Source of the DNA: Streptomyces sp. DH37
GTDB taxonomy: Bacteria; Actinomycetota; Actinomycetes; Streptomycetales; Streptomycetaceae
NCBI RefSeq assembly: GCF_029813835.1
Contig: NZ_JARVKV010000071.1
Location: 1 to 33,457 of the forward strand
Direction of reading: 5' to 3'
DNA length: 33,457 nucleotides
The notes beneath the pieces are model-generated. The model was given only the letters and a program-made list of their open reading frames with translations. It made no database searches and was not told where the DNA came from. A program made the position numbers and the translations under genes. This document shows positions 31,392 to 33,457 of this stretch, piece after piece; the first letter of the stretch is position 1, and every line of letters starts with the position of its first letter.

Positions 31392-32866
31392 GACCCCTGC
31401 TGGAACTCGACGGCGTGCGCCTGACGGACCGGAACTCCTCCCGCGACCTGCCCTGCCCGCCGATCGCGCTGGAGCCGGGGGAAGCGGTGGTGCTGGCCGG
31501 CCCCTCGGGCGCCGGCAAGACCACCGTGCTGCGGCTGCTGCTGGGAGCCCTCCGGCCCGGCGCGGACCTGGCGGCCGGCGCCGTCCGGTGGGACGGCGCG
31601 CCCCTGCCGGCCCCCGGGACCGGTGCGGCCCGGCGCTGGCGGCGCGCCCACGTCGGCTACCTGGCCCAGGACCCGGCCGGAACGCTCGACCCCCTGCGCC
31701 GGATCGGTCCCGCCGTCGCCGACGGCCTGCCGCCCGGCACGCCCCGGTCCGCGCGGAGCCGGCGGGTCACCGAGGTGCTCACCCGCCTCGGACTGCCGGA
31801 CGATGCCGCCCGGCGCCTGCCCCACCAGCTCTCCGGCGGCCAGGCACAGCGCGCGGCGCTGGCCCGCGCGGTGGTCGGCGAGCCGCGCCTGCTGCTCCTG
31901 GACGAGCCGACCAGCGCGCTGGACGAGGACGCCGCCGGCCTGGTGGCCGCGGAGGTCCGGCGCCATCTGGCACGGGGCGGGGTCGCGGTGGTGGTGAGCC
32001 ACGACCGCTCCTGGGCCGAACGGTCCGGCCACCGGATCGTCGAACTGGCCGCGGAAGAGGAGGCGTCCGGGGGCCCTGCCCCCCTCCCCGCGCCCCTCCC
32101 TCCCCGCCCGGCCCCGGCGGCCGGCGGTCCCGTGGCCTTGCGGGTCCGCGGGCTGACGGTGGGACGCCCCGGCGGGAGCGGTCCGCCGCTGGTGGCCGAC
32201 GCCGACCTGGACCTGCGCCGGGGCGAGCTGGTGGCGCTGCTGGGCCCCTCCGGGGTGGGCAAGAGCACGTTCCTGGGCGTGCTCGCCGGTCTCCACCCGC
32301 CCCTGGCGGGCCGGGTGGAACTCCACGGCGCACCGCTGGCCCTGGCCGACGGGGAGGGCCGTACCGCCCGCCGGGACCGCGCCGCCCGCGCGGCCGTGCA
32401 ACTGCTCGGCCAGGACCCCGACGGAGAGCTCAACCCCGCCCACCGGCTGGTCACCGCCGTGGCCCGTCCGGCCCGCGTCCTGCGCGGGTCGCCCCGCGCC
32501 CGGGCACGGGCCACGGCGCTCGAACTGCTCACCGAGACCGGGCTGGAGGAGGAACTGCACGGCCGCCGCCCCGGTGCCTGCTCGGGCGGGCAGCGCCAGC
32601 GGGCGGTGGCGGCCAGGTCCCTGGCGGCGGACCCCGAGGTGCTGCTCGCCGACGAGCCGACCTCCGCGCTCGACGCCGGGACCGCGAAGACGCTCCTGGA
32701 CGTCCTCGACCGCCGCCGCGCGGCGGGGATGGCCGCCCTGGTGGTGACGCACGACCGGGCCGTCGCGGCACGCGCCGACCGCGTGTACGAGCTGCGCGAC
32801 GGCGTTCTGAGGGAGGGCCACCGGGCGGTGCCCGGCCGGGGCCCGGCGATGCCGGAGGAGGCATAG
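31388..32866 (+). CDS. Fused double ABC ATPase (OppD-OppF/NikDE/CntDF equivalent)
   Basis: 492 residues carrying two nucleotide-binding domains in one chain. Domain 1 (about 1-220): Walker A GPSGAGKTT, signature LSGGQAQR, Walker B LLLLDEP, H-loop VSHD. Domain 2 (about 250-480): GPSGVGKST, CSGGQRQR with Cys replacing the usual Leu, LLADEP, VTHD. A Pro/Ala-rich linker joins them. Both sites look complete. It powers import through the two permeases just upstream. It stops with TAG immediately before the next ATG. Confidence 0.88.
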   Translation: MRPLLELDGVRLTDRNSSRDLPCPPIALEPGEAVVLAGPSGAGKTTVLRLLLGALRPGADLAAGAVRWDGAPLPAPGTGAARRWRRAHVGYLAQDPAGTLDPLRRIGPAVADGLPPGTPRSARSRRVTEVLTRLGLPDDAARRLPHQLSGGQAQRAALARAVVGEPRLLLLDEPTSALDEDAAGLVAAEVRRHLARGGVAVVVSHDRSWAERSGHRIVELAAEEEASGGPAPLPAPLPPRPAPAAGGPVALRVRGLTVGRPGGSGPPLVADADLDLRRGELVALLGPSGVGKSTFLGVLAGLHPPLAGRVELHGAPLALADGEGRTARRDRAARAAVQLLGQDPDGELNPAHRLVTAVARPARVLRGSPRARARATALELLTETGLEEELHGRRPGACSGGQRQRAVAARSLAADPEVLLADEPTSALDAGTAKTLLDVLDRRRAAGMAALVVTHDRAVAARADRVYELRDGVLREGHRAVPGRGPAMPEEA

Positions 32867-33457
32867 ATGAGGTTCGACGACATCTGGATCACCGGGACCG
32901 GCGGCGTGCTGGGGGACCTGGTGCCCGTGGCGGAGGCCGTGGAGGGCGGCGCATACGCACCCCGGGACGCGGCCGAGTCCGGCATGGTCTCGGTCTCCCA
33001 CTGCGAACTCGCGCCGCCCGAACTGGCGGTGCGGGCCGGCCGGGCCGCGCTGCGCGCGTCCGGCGGCGCCGCCGGGCGGCCCGCGCTGCACCTGCACGGC
33101 GCCTGCTGGTTCCAGGGGCTGGACATGTGGTCGGCGGCCTGCCGGATCTCCGGCGAACTGCTCGGCGGTGCGCCGCTGGAGGGGCTGTCGGTCCAGGTGT
33201 CGGCCCTGTCCAACGGCTCGCTGGCCTGCCTGGAACTGGCGGCCAGCGTGCTGGCCGGACGGCCCGACGCGCCCGCCGCGCTCGTCACCGCGGCCGACCG
33301 CTTCCACCCCTCCGGCCTGGACCGCTGGAACTTCGACTCGGGCGTCGTCATGGGCGACGGCGCCGGGGCGGCCGTGCTGGCCCGCGGTACCGGCGGCCGC
33401 CTGAAGCTGCTGAGCTGCGCCTCCCACAGCGACCCGGCACTCGCGGACGTGCAGTTC
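32867..33457 (+). CDS. KASIII-like enzyme, 5' part only (window edge)
   Basis: The first 197 codons; the gene runs off the right edge. The fold signals are those of a 3-oxoacyl-ACP synthase III: an ITGTGG start, the dimer-interface region LHLHGACWFQG, and the nucleophile-elbow stretch VQVSALSNGSLACLELAASVL. In FabH the elbow is V-x-A-A-C-x-G. Here Ser115 stands at the Cys position (Cys112 in E. coli FabH). Ser variants are known in the starter-unit enzyme DpsC, and other KASIII-like proteins act as acyltransferases. A role in starter supply or acyl transfer for the metallophore is likely but unproven. ATG 32867 directly follows the ATPase stop. Confidence 0.8.
   Translation, partial: MRFDDIWITGTGGVLGDLVPVAEAVEGGAYAPRDAAESGMVSVSHCELAPPELAVRAGRAALRASGGAAGRPALHLHGACWFQGLDMWSAACRISGELLGGAPLEGLSVQVSALSNGSLACLELAASVLAGRPDAPAALVTAADRFHPSGLDRWNFDSGVVMGDGAGAAVLARGTGGRLKLLSCASHSDPALADVQF

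Overview
The window is very GC-rich, codes densely on both strands, and carries Streptomyces-type control features: LacI/CebR-like operators before plant-biomass enzymes, an RsbQ-RsbP-STAS stress cassette, ECF sigma debris and secreted lipoproteins. It is most likely chromosomal DNA of Streptomyces or a close relative. No tRNA, rRNA, CRISPR array or intact mobile element was seen.

Left part (1-11,700), accessory genes. A secreted glucuronoyl esterase with a cellulose-binding module (CE15-CBM2, minus strand) lies behind a CebR-like box. Next come a three-gene sigma-B-type cassette (alpha/beta hydrolase RsbQ, PAS-PP2C phosphatase RsbP, STAS antagonist), a MarR regulator divergent from a VOC protein with two operators between them, a DUF1330 protein, a secreted sialidase, two paralogous small lipoproteins, a sigma-factor remnant, and a secreted GH43 enzyme behind a second LacI-type palindrome. 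A GNAT remnant and a SAM methyltransferase close this part.

Centre (12,480-17,680), zinc uptake. A minus-strand operon encodes the permease AztB, a first AztD-type chaperone, the zinc-binding lipoprotein AztC and a second AztD-type chaperone. It diverges from the ATPase gene aztA. One Zur box at 16859-16873 sits on both promoters. aztB has no Shine-Dalgarno sequence and its promoter lies about 8 bases from the start codon, so its mRNA looks leaderless.

Right part (17,750-33,457), a metallophore-like biosynthetic operon. A second Zur box with 17 identical bases controls, in order: a stand-alone PKS-type C-methyltransferase, a 2869-residue PKS/NRPS hybrid (KS-AT-KR-ACP-Cy-PCP-Cy-PCP-TE), an Opp/Nik/Cnt-type ABC importer (Tat-type lipoprotein, two permeases, a fused double ATPase), and a KASIII-like enzyme cut by the window edge whose active-site Cys position is Ser. 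The hybrid resembles yersiniabactin HMWP1 but has no adenylation domain and no built-in methyltransferase, so cysteine loading and methylation must come in trans. The reading proposed here is that low zinc releases Zur, which turns on both AztABCD import and the synthesis and uptake of a thiazoline-type zinc-binding metabolite. The cluster continues past the right edge, where the missing adenylation and starter genes should lie.
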